Below the pieces are notes generated by a model. It had not been told where the DNA came from and made no database searches. It was given only the letters and a program-made list of their open reading frames with translations. DNA of 64,000 bases from Bradyrhizobium sediminis (GTDB lineage Bacteria > Pseudomonadota > Alphaproteobacteria > Rhizobiales > Xanthobacteraceae): contig NZ_CP076135.1 of NCBI RefSeq assembly GCF_018736105.1, forward strand, positions 496,001 to 560,000. The letters run 5' to 3'. A program made the position numbers and the translations under genes. Every line of letters starts with the position of its first letter. Within the stretch, counting starts at the first letter, position 1. Shown here piece after piece: positions 1 to 9,125 of this stretch.

Positions 1-159
1 GGCCTTGCCGATCCCGCCGGCCTGGTTGGCGCGCGCTACGATGCCGAGCCCGGTACCGCCTATTTGCTGCGGCCGGACGGCTATGTCGCCGCGCGCTTCC
101 GGCAGCCGACCCGCTCAGCGCTCGACGCCGCGCTGGCGCGCGCAACCGGCACAAATTGA
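1..159 (+). CDS. C-terminus of FAD-dependent aromatic monooxygenase (partial)
   Basis: Frame 1 is open from the window edge to a TGA at 157-159, giving 52 residues. The tail reads RYDAEPGTAYLLRPDGYVAAR, the thioredoxin-like C-terminal domain that closes MhpA/PHBH-type FAD hydroxylases. The flavin-binding part lies outside the window. A DUF2783 gene follows after 10 bp and an MBL-fold hydrolase after that, so the three probably form one operon feeding the homogentisate pathway. The substrate cannot be read from this fragment. Confidence 0.7.
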   Translation, partial: GLADPAGLVGARYDAEPGTAYLLRPDGYVAARFRQPTRSALDAALARATGTN

Positions 160-169
160 GGTTCCGGCC

Positions 170-397
170 ATGGCATTATCTACCTCTTCGAATTTCGCCA
201 AGCCCGACGATGCGTTTCGCGCCGTGGTCGAAGCACATCGCGGGCTGACCGACGATCAGAGCGCCGATCTCGACGCGGCGCTGGTCCTCATTCTGGCCAA
301 TCACATCGGCGATCTCGCCGTGCTGCGCGAAGCGATTTCGCTGGCGCAGCGGCGGATGGCGGATGCGAGCCAGCAACAACAGCAACAACAGCAGTAA
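170..397 (+). CDS. DUF2783 domain protein
   Basis: A 75-residue protein. The ATG at 170 follows GAGG (159-162) at a good distance. The body (AFRAVVEAHRGLTDDQSADLDAALVLILANHIGDLAVLREAI) matches the DUF2783 family, a small helical protein of unknown function that sits next to FAD monooxygenases and MBL hydrolases in Bradyrhizobium. The last eight residues are all glutamine, encoded by alternating CAG/CAA codons just before the stop. It lies between the monooxygenase and the MBL gene with short gaps, so cotranscription is likely. Confidence 0.75.
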   Translation: MALSTSSNFAKPDDAFRAVVEAHRGLTDDQSADLDAALVLILANHIGDLAVLREAISLAQRRMADASQQQQQQQQ

Positions 398-416
398 CGC
401 AAAGGGAATGGAATTG

Positions 417-1370
417 ATGGCCAAGGGTTTCGCATCGACGACCGACATGGCGGAGAAGAAAATCACCTTCTCCGAGATCGGCACCGACCTCTATGCCTTC
501 ACCGCCGAGGGCGATCCCAATTCGGCCGTGATCGTCGGCGACGACGGCTGCCTCGTGTTCGACGCGCAGGCAACCCCGGCGATGGCCAACAAGGTGATCG
601 AGCGGGTGCGCAAGGTCACCGACAAGCCGATCAAATATGTGGTGCTGTCGCATTATCACGCGGTGCGGGTGCTCGGCGCCTCCGCCTACAAGGCGCAAGG
701 CATCGTCGCCTCGCAGGAAACCTACCGGCTGATCGAAGAGCGCGGCCAGCAGGACTGGGATTCCGAATACGGCCGCTTTCCGCGGCTGTTCCAGGATGCC
801 GAGAGTATCCCCGGCCTGACCTGGCCGACACTGACTTTCGAAGGCGAGATGTCGATCTATCTCGGCAAACGCGAGGTGCGGCTGATGCAGCTCGGCGCCG
901 GCCACACCTCCGGCGATATCGTGGCGTGGGTGCCGGACGCCGAAGTGATGTTTTCCGGCGACCTGATCGAATACCATTCCGCCTGCTACTGCGGCGACGC
1001 ACATCTGCGCGAATGGCCGATGACGCTCAACGAAATTCGCGCCTTCAATCCCAAGGCGATCGCGCCGGGACGCGGCGACGCGCTAAAGGGCATTGCCACG
1101 GGGCGCGAGGCGATCGCGATGACGCGCGATTTCGTCACTACGCTCTATGGCGCGGCCGAATCGGCGGTCGCCAGGGGCCGCAGCCTCAAGGAAACCATGG
1201 CGGCGGCCCGCGAGGTGATGGATCCGAAGTTTTCCAGCTTTGCGATCTACGAGCACTGCCTGCCGTTCAACGTCTCGCGCGCGTTCGATGAAGCGTCGGG
1301 GATCGACGATCCCGTGATCTGGACCGACAAACGCGACCAGGAAATGTGGGCCGCCTTGCAAGGAGGATGA
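417..1370 (+). CDS. MBL-fold metallo-hydrolase, degenerate HxHxDH motif
   Basis: 317 residues of metallo-beta-lactamase fold. The usual HxHxDH metal motif is changed to SHYHAVR (His79 and His81), while the later [10 protein letters not shown] and FSGDLIEYH segments of the fold are kept, so one metal site may be altered. I chose the ATG at 417 because AAAGGGA (401-407) is about 9 bp upstream; an ATG at 408 sits directly on that Shine-Dalgarno sequence. The stop overlaps the AGGAGG of hmgA, so expression is probably linked to homogentisate breakdown. The exact substrate is unknown; a hydrolase for an aromatic catabolic intermediate is an inference from context. Confidence 0.8.
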   Translation: MAKGFASTTDMAEKKITFSEIGTDLYAFTAEGDPNSAVIVGDDGCLVFDAQATPAMANKVIERVRKVTDKPIKYVVLSHYHAVRVLGASAYKAQGIVASQETYRLIEERGQQDWDSEYGRFPRLFQDAESIPGLTWPTLTFEGEMSIYLGKREVRLMQLGAGHTSGDIVAWVPDAEVMFSGDLIEYHSACYCGDAHLREWPMTLNEIRAFNPKAIAPGRGDALKGIATGREAIAMTRDFVTTLYGAAESAVARGRSLKETMAAAREVMDPKFSSFAIYEHCLPFNVSRAFDEASGIDDPVIWTDKRDQEMWAALQGG

Positions 1371-1372
1371 CC

Positions 1373-2719
1373 ATGAATATCAACACCTCTCCCGACGTGA
1401 TCGGCCGAAGCTCCGTCAATATCACGCCGGGCTACATGTCCGGCTTCGGCAACAGCTTCGAGACCGAGGCGCTGCCCGGCGCGCTGCCGATCGGGCGCAA
1501 CTCGCCGCAGCGCTGTGCCTATGGGCTCTATGCCGAGCAACTCTCGGGCTCGCCGTTCACCGCGCCGCGCGGCAGCAATGAGCGCTCCTGGCTCTATCGC
1601 ATCAGGCCGTCGGTGAAACATTCCGGCCGCTTCGCCAGGGTCGATGCCGGGCTGTGGCGCACCGCGCCGTGCTTCGAGCAGGAAATATCGGTCGAGCAGT
1701 TGCGCTGGGACCCGGCGCCGATTCCGAAGGAAGACCAGACCTTCCTGCAGGGCGTGCAGACCATGACGACGGCGGGCGACGCCAACACGCAAGCAGGCAT
1801 GGCGGCGCATGTCTACCTCATCACCAAATCGATGGTCGATCAGCATTTCTACAATGCCGACGGCGAGATGATGTTCGTGCCGCAGCAGGGAAGCTTGCGC
1901 TTCGTCACCGAGTTCGGCCGGATCGATGCCGGGCCTGCCGAGATCGTGATAATCCCGCGCGGCGTCAAGTTCCGCGTCGAACTGTCAGGCGGTCCGGCGC
2001 GCGGCTATCTCTGCGAGAATTACGGCGGCGCCTTCACGCTGCCGGAGCGCGGCCCGATCGGCGCCAATTGCCTCGCCAATCCGCGCGACTTCCTGACGCC
2101 GGTCGCAGCTTACGAGGACAAGGACACGCCGACCGAACTGTTCGTGAAATGGGGCGGTTCGCTGTTCAGGACCACGCTGCCGCATTCGCCGATCGACGTC
2201 GTCGCCTGGCACGGTAATTACGCGCCGTACAAATACGATTTGCGCACCTTCTCGCCGGTCGGCGCGGTCGGTTTCGACCATCCCGATCCGTCGATCTTCA
2301 CGGTGCTGACGGCGCCTTCGGAAACCCCGGGCACCGCCAACATCGACTTCGTCATCTTCCCGGAACGCTGGATGGTGGCGGAAAACACCTTCCGTCCGCC
2401 GTGGTATCACATGAACATCATGTCGGAATTCATGGGGCTGATCTACGGCGTCTACGATGCCAAGCCGCAAGGCTTCACGCCCGGCGGCATCAGCCTGCAC
2501 AACATGATGCTGCCGCACGGCCCGGACCGCGAGGCCTTCGACCATGCCAGCAACGGCGAATTGAAGCCGGTCAAGCTGACCGGCACCATGGCCTTCATGT
2601 TCGAAACCCGTTTTCCCCAGCGCATCACCGCGCACGCGGCGAAGTCGTCGACATTGCAGCACGATTACGCGGATTGCTGGAAGGGACTGGAAAAGCGGTT
2701 CGACCCGAACAGGCCTTGA
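1373..2719 (+). CDS. hmgA: homogentisate 1,2-dioxygenase
   Basis: 448 residues, the family's usual length. It opens the ring of homogentisate to 4-maleylacetoacetate with a non-haem iron in the cytoplasm. The start [19 protein letters not shown] is the family signature. The iron ligands are visible as His and Glu in [14 protein letters not shown] and the second His in [15 protein letters not shown]. The ATG at 1373 is 6 bp after a perfect AGGAGG (1361-1366); the ATG at 1367 touches that site and is rejected. fahA follows downstream and hppD lies nearby, giving most of the tyrosine degradation route. No maleylacetoacetate isomerase gene is seen in the window. Confidence 0.97.
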   Translation: MNINTSPDVIGRSSVNITPGYMSGFGNSFETEALPGALPIGRNSPQRCAYGLYAEQLSGSPFTAPRGSNERSWLYRIRPSVKHSGRFARVDAGLWRTAPCFEQEISVEQLRWDPAPIPKEDQTFLQGVQTMTTAGDANTQAGMAAHVYLITKSMVDQHFYNADGEMMFVPQQGSLRFVTEFGRIDAGPAEIVIIPRGVKFRVELSGGPARGYLCENYGGAFTLPERGPIGANCLANPRDFLTPVAAYEDKDTPTELFVKWGGSLFRTTLPHSPIDVVAWHGNYAPYKYDLRTFSPVGAVGFDHPDPSIFTVLTAPSETPGTANIDFVIFPERWMVAENTFRPPWYHMNIMSEFMGLIYGVYDAKPQGFTPGGISLHNMMLPHGPDREAFDHASNGELKPVKLTGTMAFMFETRFPQRITAHAAKSSTLQHDYADCWKGLEKRFDPNRP

Positions 2720-2723
2720 CGAT

Positions 2724-2867
2724 CTTACCCTCTCCCCTTGTGGGAGAGGGTGCCCAAGCGAAGCGCGGGCGGGTGAGGGGTCTCTCTCCGCGGAGGCAAA
2801 CCCCTCATCCGGCGCAATCTCCCTCCGGTCGATTTCGCCACCTTCTCCCACAAGGGGAGAGGGCAAG
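2724..2867. repeat. long inverted repeat between hmgA and fahA
   Basis: Two 29-nt arms at 2724-2752 and 2839-2867 are inverted copies matching at 27 of 29 positions (CTCTCCCCTTGTGGGAGA core). They enclose 86 nt. Each arm is also partly self-complementary (CCTCTCCC/GGGAGAGG). Sequence of this style is an intergenic REP/BIME-like repeat in rhizobial genomes. It fills almost the whole hmgA-fahA gap and could stabilise or terminate the hmgA transcript. Confidence 0.8.
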
Positions 2868-2884
2868 AAAGGACGAAGCCGCAA

Positions 2885-4162
2885 GTGACCACCCACCCCA
2901 ACGATCCCTCGCTCCGCTCCTTCATTGCGGTCGATCCCGCCTCCGACTTCCCGATCCAGAACCTGCCTTACGGCGTGTTCTCGACCGCCGCCGCGCCCGC
3001 GCCGCGCGTCGGGGTTGCGATCGGCGATCATGTTCTCGATCTCGCGGTGCTGGAGAGCGAGGGGCTGGTCGATCTCGCGCCGGCCTTCGACGTGTTCGCG
3101 CAAGGCTCGCTCAACGCTTTCATGGCGCTGGGGCCGAAGGTATGGTCGCGCACCCGGGCGCGGATCAGCGAGCTGTTGCGTCACGACAATCCGCAGCTGC
3201 GCGACAACAAGATCCTGCGCGCCCGCGCGCTGGTGCCGATTGCGGACGTCCGGCTGCATCTGCCGATCGCGGTTGCCGGCTACACCGATTTCTATTCGTC
3301 GAAGGAACACGCCACCAATGTTGGCGTCATGTTCCGCGGCAAGGACAATGCGCTGCAGCCGAACTGGCTGCACATGCCGATCGCCTATAACGGCCGCGCC
3401 TCCACCGTCGTGGTCTCCGGCACCAAGGTACGCCGGCCGCGCGGCCAATTGAAACCGCCGAGCGCCGAGGTGCCCTCATTCGGTCCCTGCAAGCGGCTCG
3501 ACTTCGAACTCGAGATGGGGGCTGTGATCGGCCAATCCTCTGTCATGGGCGAGATGCTCACCGAGAAGCAGGCGGAGGCGATGATCTTCGGCTTCGTGAT
3601 GCTGAACGACTGGAGCGCGCGCGATATCCAGCAGTGGGAGTACGTGCCGCTCGGGCCGTTCCAGGCCAAGGCCTTTGCGACCTCGATCAGCCCGTGGATC
3701 GTCACCCGCGAAGCGCTGGAGCCGTTCCTCGTTCAAGGCCCGGTGCAGGATCCGGCGCCGCTGCCGTATCTGCGGCAGACCGAGCCCAACAACTACGACC
3801 TGCAACTCGACGTCGCCCTGCGCGCGGCGCAGATGAACGAGGCCGCCAATATCTGCCGCACCAACTTCAAATACATGTACTGGTCCTCGGTGCAGCAACT
3901 GGTGCACCACGCCTCATCCGGCTGCGCCATGAACGTCGGCGATCTCTTGGGCTCCGGCACCATCTCTGGCCCGGACAAGCACCAGCGCGGCAGCCTGTTG
4001 GAAATCAGCTGGAACGGCACCGAGCCGGTCGAGCTGGCTGGCGGCGTCAAGCGGACGTTTCTCGAAGACGGCGATTCGCTCAGCTTCCACGGCTGGTGCC
4101 AGGGCGACGGCTACCGCGTCGGCTTTGGCGAGGTCGAGGGGACGATTACGCCAGCCGTGTGA
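2885..4162 (+). CDS. fahA: fumarylacetoacetase
   Basis: 425 residues, a normal full-length FAH. It hydrolyses fumarylacetoacetate to fumarate and acetoacetate, the last step of tyrosine degradation. The N-terminal SH3-like domain (about residues 10-110) precedes the catalytic domain. Metal and catalytic groups are seen in YTDFYSSKEHATNVG (Asp), FELEMGAVIG (Glu-x-Glu) and LNDWSARDIQQWEYVPLGPF (Asp). Translation starts at GTG 2885 with AGAAAGGA upstream (2868-2875). The gene follows hmgA, separated by the inverted repeat, and ends before a REP hairpin facing the opposite-strand DUF1272 gene. Confidence 0.96.
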   Translation: MTTHPNDPSLRSFIAVDPASDFPIQNLPYGVFSTAAAPAPRVGVAIGDHVLDLAVLESEGLVDLAPAFDVFAQGSLNAFMALGPKVWSRTRARISELLRHDNPQLRDNKILRARALVPIADVRLHLPIAVAGYTDFYSSKEHATNVGVMFRGKDNALQPNWLHMPIAYNGRASTVVVSGTKVRRPRGQLKPPSAEVPSFGPCKRLDFELEMGAVIGQSSVMGEMLTEKQAEAMIFGFVMLNDWSARDIQQWEYVPLGPFQAKAFATSISPWIVTREALEPFLVQGPVQDPAPLPYLRQTEPNNYDLQLDVALRAAQMNEAANICRTNFKYMYWSSVQQLVHHASSGCAMNVGDLLGSGTISGPDKHQRGSLLEISWNGTEPVELAGGVKRTFLEDGDSLSFHGWCQGDGYRVGFGEVEGTITPAV

Positions 4163-4186
4163 TAGCAATGGACACACATATTCCGC

Positions 4187-4212
4187 GTCGTCCCGGCGTT
4201 CGCCGGGACGAC
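4187..4212. repeat. REP-like hairpin, probable bidirectional terminator
   Basis: A perfect 10-bp stem, GTCGTCCCGG / CCGGGACGAC, with loop CGTTCG, lies between two converging genes (fahA and the DUF1272 gene). The same stem occurs at 15387-15413, also between converging genes, so it is a dispersed REP family. No T-run follows, so a terminator role is inferred from position only. Confidence 0.7.
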
Positions 4213-4225
4213 GAGGGTTGGGAGT

Positions 4226-4537
4226 TCAGCGCATCTCCGGCGCAATATTCCGCAGCTTCGTCGAATGCGCGGCGACCTCGTCGGGGCTGTATTTGAGATG
4301 CACGCGCTTGTCCGACGGCGGATGCTTCTGCACGGATACGCCGGGCCGCCATTCCCTCGCGGGACGGATCGGCCGCGGCACGAAACCGCCGCCGCAGTTC
4401 GGGCAAACATTGTGGAGCCTGGTCTCCACGCAGTCCGCGCAGAACGTGCATTCGTAAGAGCAGATCCGTGCTTCCGTGGAATTGGGCGGCAGGTCCTTGT
4501 CGCAATATTCGCAGTTCGGCCGGAGTTGCAGCGCCAT
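4226..4537 (-). CDS. DUF1272 zinc-ribbon protein
   Basis: 103 residues. Cysteine pairs run through CEYCDKDLPP, ICSYECTFCADC and VCPNCGGGFVPRP, giving two zinc-binding knuckles typical of DUF1272 (rubredoxin/RING-like fold). I start at the ATG at 4537, giving MALQLRPNCEYC, where the family begins; the longer frame adds 13 unrelated residues. Function is unknown. It converges on fahA and has no clear operon partner, standing 96 bp downstream of the Lrp-type regulator gene on the same strand. Confidence 0.85.
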   Translation of the reverse strand: MALQLRPNCEYCDKDLPPNSTEARICSYECTFCADCVETRLHNVCPNCGGGFVPRPIRPAREWRPGVSVQKHPPSDKRVHLKYSPDEVAAHSTKLRNIAPEMR

Positions 4538-4633
4538 GGCGGTCTCGTCAGCTTGAGGCGAGGCGGAGCATCGCAAATCGGAGATTTGATTCGAATGCCG
4601 AATCTCCCTCGATTTCGGCCATCTCCCGCGAAA

Positions 4634-5110
4634 TTACCGCGCCAACTCCTTGAGCGGCAGCCTTGCGCTCTCCTTCAACCGGTCCAGCACGATCGAGGAG
4701 CGCACATGCGCCACGCTCTGGTGCGGCATCAGCACGTTGTTGACGATGTCCGACAGGCTCTTGAGGTCGCGCAGCACCGCCTTCAGCAGATAGTCGGCGT
4801 CGCCGGTCAGTGAATAGGCCTCCTGGATATCGTCGACGCGGTTGACCAGCGCGCGAAACTTCTTCGCGTTGTCGGGCGAATGGGTCGCGAGCGTAATCTG
4901 GATGAAGGCAATGACGTTGAAGCCGAGCGCCTCGGCGGCAAGGTCGGCGTGATAGCCCGCGATCACCTTCTCCTGCTCCAGCCGCATGCGCCGCCGCGAG
5001 CATTGCGAGGCCGACAGGCCGGCCAGATCGGCGAGCTGCTGGTTGGTCAGGCGGCCGTCATCCTGCAGCGCGCCCAATATCTTGAGGTCAAAGCCGTCAA
5101 CCTGAATCAT
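4634..5110 (-). CDS. Lrp/AsnC-family transcriptional regulator
   Basis: 158 residues. An N-terminal winged helix-turn-helix (FDLKILGALQDDGRLTNQQLADLAGLSASQCSRRRMRLE) is followed by the RAM/AsnC ligand-binding domain ending near VRSSIVLDRLKE. The ATG at 5110 is used; the longer frame starts with TTG. It is transcribed away from hppD across a 124-bp gap that holds two matching boxes (5131-5143 and 5171-5183), so it probably regulates hppD and itself, with tyrosine or a related amino acid as a plausible effector. This last point is inference. Confidence 0.92.
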   Translation of the reverse strand: MIQVDGFDLKILGALQDDGRLTNQQLADLAGLSASQCSRRRMRLEQEKVIAGYHADLAAEALGFNVIAFIQITLATHSPDNAKKFRALVNRVDDIQEAYSLTGDADYLLKAVLRDLKSLSDIVNNVLMPHQSVAHVRSSIVLDRLKESARLPLKELAR

Positions 5111-5130
5111 GCGCAAAAGTCCTCAATTGT

Positions 5131-5183
5131 GCACGAACCGTGCGTGGCGAGGCGACATTGCCAATCATTTGCACGCACCTTGC
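5131..5183. promoter_or_regulatory. candidate Lrp/AsnC operator pair upstream of hppD
   Basis: GCACGAACCGTGC (5131-5143) is a perfect inverted repeat (GCACG-N3-CGTGC). GCACGCACCTTGC (5171-5183) is a related copy 40 bp further on, close to four helical turns, so both boxes face the same side of the DNA, as octameric Lrp-type regulators prefer. They lie in the gap between the regulator gene and hppD. Confidence 0.5.
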
Positions 5184-5234
5184 GCCTCCGGCGACCGATT
5201 ATTCAAGCCTCAAATCAGGGGAGATTCGCAAGCC

Positions 5235-6353
5235 ATGGGTCCATTTCCGCACGACGCGCCAACCGCCGTGATATCGGCCGACAATCCCATGGGCACCGAC
5301 GGCTTCGAATTCGTCGAATATGCCCACCCCCGGCCCGAAGAACTGCACGCGCTGTTCCGGCTGATGGGCTATGCGCCGGTCGCCCGCCACAAGACCAGGC
5401 AGATCACGGTCTATCGCCAGGGCGACATCAACTATCTGGTCAACGAGCAGCCGGGCACCCACGGCGCCAACTTCGTTGCCGCGCACGGACCCTGCGCGCC
5501 GTCGATGGCGTTTCGCGTCGTCGACGCGAAACGGGCCTACGAGCGTGCGCTGTCGCTCGGCGCGGCGCCTGCGGACATTCCCGCCGCGCAGAAGGCGCTC
5601 GATGTTCCCGCCATCAAGGGTATCGGCGGCAGCCTGCTGTATTTCGTCGACCGCTACGGCGCCAGGGGCTCGGCCTATGACGCCGAGTTCGAATGGACGG
5701 GCGCCAAGGATCCGCGGCCGGAGGGGGCGGGGCTGTATTACATCGATCACCTCACCCACAACGTCCATCGCGGCCGGATGGATGTCTGGACCGGCTTCTA
5801 CGAAAAACTGTTCAACTTCCGGCAGATCCGCTTCTTCGACATCGAGGGCCGCGCCTCCGGCCTGTTCTCGCGGGCGCTGACCAGCCCCGACGGCAAGATC
5901 CGGATTCCGATCAACGAGGACGCCGGCGACTCCGGACAGATCGAGGAATATCTCAGCGTCTATCGCGGCGAGGGCATCCAGCACGTCGCCTGCGGTTCGA
6001 GGGATATCTACCGGACCGTCGAGAGGCTGCGGGCCGACGGCCTGCCGTTCATGCCGTCGCCGCCCGACACCTATTTCGAGAAGGTCGATGCGCGGCTGCC
6101 CGAGCATGGCGAGGACGTCGCCCGGCTGAAGCGCGACGGCATCCTGATCGACGGCGAAGGCGTAATGGAGGGCGGCCACACCAAGGTGCTGCTGCAGATC
6201 TTTTCCGCCAACGCGATCGGGCCGATCTTCTTCGAGTTCATCCAGCGCAAAGGCGACGACGGTTTCGGCGAAGGCAATTTCAAGGCGCTGTTCGAATCGA
6301 TCGAGGAAGACCAGATCCGCCGCGGCGTTCTGAAGGTGGACGACGCGGCGTAG
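5235..6353 (+). CDS. hppD: 4-hydroxyphenylpyruvate dioxygenase
   Basis: 372 residues, usual length. It converts 4-hydroxyphenylpyruvate to homogentisate, the substrate of HmgA. Two VOC domains are visible, and the iron ligands lie in the C-terminal one: His in DHLTHNVHRG, His in GIQHVACGSRD and Glu in PIFFEFIQRKGDDGFGEGNF. The ATG at 5235 follows AGGGGA (5217-5222). The divergent Lrp-type gene and the operator-like boxes between them suggest amino-acid-dependent control. A REP hairpin follows the stop. Confidence 0.97.
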   Translation: MGPFPHDAPTAVISADNPMGTDGFEFVEYAHPRPEELHALFRLMGYAPVARHKTRQITVYRQGDINYLVNEQPGTHGANFVAAHGPCAPSMAFRVVDAKRAYERALSLGAAPADIPAAQKALDVPAIKGIGGSLLYFVDRYGARGSAYDAEFEWTGAKDPRPEGAGLYYIDHLTHNVHRGRMDVWTGFYEKLFNFRQIRFFDIEGRASGLFSRALTSPDGKIRIPINEDAGDSGQIEEYLSVYRGEGIQHVACGSRDIYRTVERLRADGLPFMPSPPDTYFEKVDARLPEHGEDVARLKRDGILIDGEGVMEGGHTKVLLQIFSANAIGPIFFEFIQRKGDDGFGEGNFKALFESIEEDQIRRGVLKVDDAA

Positions 6354-6396
6354 CTACGGCGCTGAATGACTGCTGGGAGGTCGCCACAATAAAAAC

Positions 6397-6423
6397 TCAT
6401 CGCCCGGTCGAGCCGGGCGATGA
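6397..6423. repeat. REP-like hairpin between converging genes
   Basis: An 11-bp perfect stem TCATCGCCCGG / CCGGGCGATGA with loop TCGAG sits between hppD and the oppositely oriented CoA-transferase gene. It is a relative of the GTCGTCCCGG hairpins. A terminator role is possible from its position. Confidence 0.6.
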
Positions 6424-6455
6424 CAGCGGTGGTTGCGCAATGGCGCCGGAGACAC

Positions 6456-7568
6456 CTATCTCGCCGCCTTCCACTCGCTCGCGAGGCTGGCGATGTCAGC
6501 CGTTTCCGGCTCGCGGATCGCCGATGGCGTGCGCGAAAAGCGCGGCGCGGGCGCGGGCTGGGTGACGCCGTGGCGCTCGACGAAGATCTTGCGCGCGGCC
6601 ATGTGCGGATGTTTCGGGGCTTCCGCCATGGTCAGGATCGGCGCGAAGCAGATGTCGGTGCCTTCCATGATTCTGCACCACTCCTCGCGCGTCTTGCTCT
6701 TGAACACTCTTGTGAGCTTTTGCTTCAGCGCGGGCCAGGCCTTGCGGTCCATCTGGGCGTCGAAGTCGGCGTCGGCGAGGCCGGCATGCTGGCGCAGCAG
6801 CGCGTAGAATTGCGGCTCGATCGAGCCGATCGAGATGAAATTGCCGCAGGCGCATTCGTAGACGCCGTAGAAATGCGCGCCGCCGTCGAGGAAATTGCTT
6901 TCGCGGCCCTCGCTCCAGCGGCCGATCGCGGTCATGTCGAAGAACATCGACATCAGCGACGCGGCGCCGTCGCACATCGCGGCGTCCACCACCTGGCCCT
7001 TGCCGGACTTCGAGGCTTCCAGCAGCGCGGCGAGCACGCCGACCACAAGGTACAGCGCACCGCCGCCGAAGTCGCCGACCAGATTGAGCGGCGGCACCGG
7101 CTTTTCCTTCGGGCCGATCGCTGCCAGCGCGCCGGTGACCGAGATGTAGTTGATGTCATGGCCGGCGGCCTGCGCCAGCGGGCCTTCCTGGCCCCAGCCG
7201 GTCATGCGGCCATAGACCAGGCGCGGATTGCGCGGCTGCACCACGTCGGGCCCCAGTCCCAGCCGCTCCATCACGCCGGGACGAAAGCCTTCGATCAGCG
7301 CATCGGCATTGGCCAGGAGGTCGAGCACCTGCGCCACCGCGGCCTTGTCCTTGAGGTCGAGTTCGACCACCTTTCGTCCGCGGCCCGCGACCGACTTCAT
7401 GTTCTTCTTGGCGCCGACGCGATCGAGCGTGACCACCTCCGCGCCCATGTCCGCCAGCATCATGCAGGCAAAGGGCCCGGGGCCGATGCCGGCGAATTCG
7501 ACGATGCGGAATCCCGCCAGCGGGCCGGAGGTGCGGGTGGAGGATTTGGGGGCTGATTGATCGAGCAC
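6456..7568 (-). CDS. alpha-methylacyl-CoA racemase-like CoA transferase (CaiB/BaiF family)
   Basis: 370 residues. The N-terminus GPLAGFRIVEFAGIGPGPFACMMLADMGAEV and the block TGWGQEGPLAQAAGHDINYISVTGALA are typical of AMACR. The catalytic His lies in GHDINY and the Asp in LVGDFGGGAL. AMACR epimerises 2-methylacyl-CoA esters so that branched acids can enter beta-oxidation. The start is GTG 7568. The luciferase-like oxidoreductase gene is 30 bp upstream on the same strand, so the two are likely cotranscribed. CoA transfer instead of racemisation cannot be excluded by sequence alone. Confidence 0.9.
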   Translation of the reverse strand: MLDQSAPKSSTRTSGPLAGFRIVEFAGIGPGPFACMMLADMGAEVVTLDRVGAKKNMKSVAGRGRKVVELDLKDKAAVAQVLDLLANADALIEGFRPGVMERLGLGPDVVQPRNPRLVYGRMTGWGQEGPLAQAAGHDINYISVTGALAAIGPKEKPVPPLNLVGDFGGGALYLVVGVLAALLEASKSGKGQVVDAAMCDGAASLMSMFFDMTAIGRWSEGRESNFLDGGAHFYGVYECACGNFISIGSIEPQFYALLRQHAGLADADFDAQMDRKAWPALKQKLTRVFKSKTREEWCRIMEGTDICFAPILTMAEAPKHPHMAARKIFVERHGVTQPAPAPRFSRTPSAIREPETADIASLASEWKAAR

Positions 7569-7598
7569 GTTGTTTTTTCCGTTGATGAAGTAAGAGGA

Positions 7599-8915
7599 CT
7601 ATGACGTTGCGGAGGTCTTGCCGCCGTGGCGGGCAGGATCGCTGAGGGTCACCTTGGCGGCATCGGCCCACAGCTTGGCGTTCTGCTTCTGGCGTTCGGT
7701 GGCGACGCCTTCTTCGGCGATCTTGCGGCCGAGCGCGACATAGACCGGAATCTCCTCGTCGCGCATCGGCTGCATCGCCTGTTTGCGCGCCATCGCCTTC
7801 TCGATATAGGGCGCGAGCTCTTCCTGCTTCTGCTTCTCGCGTTCGATTTCGCGTTGCCGGAATTCCGGCATCACGTCCTTTGCGAACAGCTCGAGCGCCT
7901 CGCAGATATGCTTGTGCTGGTTGCGGCCGCCCTGCTGGATGAACACGGTCTGGTCGACGCCTGATTCCTCGAAGTGCCGCAGATGGGTCCGCAACTGGTC
8001 CGGCGTGCCGATGCCGTGATCGGCGCCGGCCGGCGGCAGCGCATGCCGCGCCTTTTCGAAATTGGCCCAGATGTCGGTGCGGCCCGGCTTGTGTTCGCCG
8101 AAGATATAATGATGCGCAAGGCCGTAGCGGAAGAACCGCAAGCCGTCCTCGCCGCGGCGGCGCGATTCCATCTCGTCCGGATGCACCGAGAAGCCGGTCA
8201 CCATCGCGACATTGGGATTGACGGCGTGACCGATCGGCACGCATTCCTCCTTGAAGATGCGGTAATAGTCATCGACCCATTGCCGTGCCTCGCGCGGATC
8301 GACGAAGGCAAAGGTCAGCGCGCCGATGCCGCAGCGCGCCGCCATCTTGATGGTCTCGCGGTTGGAGCAGGCGACCCACAGCGGCGGATGCGGCTTCTGC
8401 AGCGGTTTCGGGACCACGTTGCGGCAGGGCATCTCGAAGAACTCGCCCTTGAAGCCGGGATAGGGGTCCATCGCCATCATGTTGGTGCACTGCTCGACGC
8501 CCTCCTTCCACATCCGGCGCTTCTCGACCGGATCGAAGCCGACATTGAAGCCGCCGAGCTCCATCAGGGAGGCGCTCTCGCCGGTGCCGAATTCGACCCG
8601 GCCGTTGGAGACGAGGTCCAGCGTCGCGATGCGCTCGGCGACCCGCGCCGGGTGGTTGTATTTCGGCGGCATCAGGCAGATGCCGTGGCCGAGGCGAATC
8701 TTCTTGGTGCGCTGCGAGCACGCCGCGAGGAAGATTTCCGGCGCGGAAGAGTGCGAATATTCCTCGAGGAAGTGGTGCTCGACTTCCCAGGCGTAGTCGA
8801 TGCCGAGCCTGTCGGCGAGTTCGACCTGGTCGAGCGCCTCCTGAAACAGCCTGACCTCGTCGCCCTCGTTCCACGGCCGCGGCAATTGGTGCTCGTAGAA
8901 AATGCCGAACTTCAT
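7599..8915 (-). CDS. LLM-class flavin-dependent oxidoreductase
   Basis: 438 residues of bacterial-luciferase-like TIM barrel (MKFGIFYEHQLPRPW start; VEFGTGESASLMELGGFN; HPPLWVACSNRETIKMAA). Such enzymes use FMN or F420; FMN monooxygenation is likelier here. The C-terminal 100 residues are charged and helical, an extension seen in rhizobial members. ATG 8915 is preceded by GGGAGG at good spacing. It precedes the AMACR-like gene by 30 bp, so a shared role in branched or terpenoid acid breakdown is an inference. Confidence 0.88.
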   Translation of the reverse strand: MKFGIFYEHQLPRPWNEGDEVRLFQEALDQVELADRLGIDYAWEVEHHFLEEYSHSSAPEIFLAACSQRTKKIRLGHGICLMPPKYNHPARVAERIATLDLVSNGRVEFGTGESASLMELGGFNVGFDPVEKRRMWKEGVEQCTNMMAMDPYPGFKGEFFEMPCRNVVPKPLQKPHPPLWVACSNRETIKMAARCGIGALTFAFVDPREARQWVDDYYRIFKEECVPIGHAVNPNVAMVTGFSVHPDEMESRRRGEDGLRFFRYGLAHHYIFGEHKPGRTDIWANFEKARHALPPAGADHGIGTPDQLRTHLRHFEESGVDQTVFIQQGGRNQHKHICEALELFAKDVMPEFRQREIEREKQKQEELAPYIEKAMARKQAMQPMRDEEIPVYVALGRKIAEEGVATERQKQNAKLWADAAKVTLSDPARHGGKTSATS

Positions 8916-9125
8916 GGTTCCTCCCGGGAGCCGTGCATTCCGCAAAAGTGGGTACCGGTTTTGCGATCAGAATATGCGCAAGATTATTTCGTTTAATTAG
9001 TTGATTAGCTAAATTGTCTCGCCTTGTGGGCAGCGTGGCAAGTGTCATTTGAGTGGAATATGACCAAATGCAGAGCGGCGCGCATTGCTGCGCGCCGCTT
9101 GCATGAGCCTTGTGTTTAGACGCTA

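Noticed and set aside
4265..4813. Plus-strand frame of 182 codons over the DUF1272 and Lrp genes
   Set aside because: It covers the antisense of two recognised genes and has no signature.
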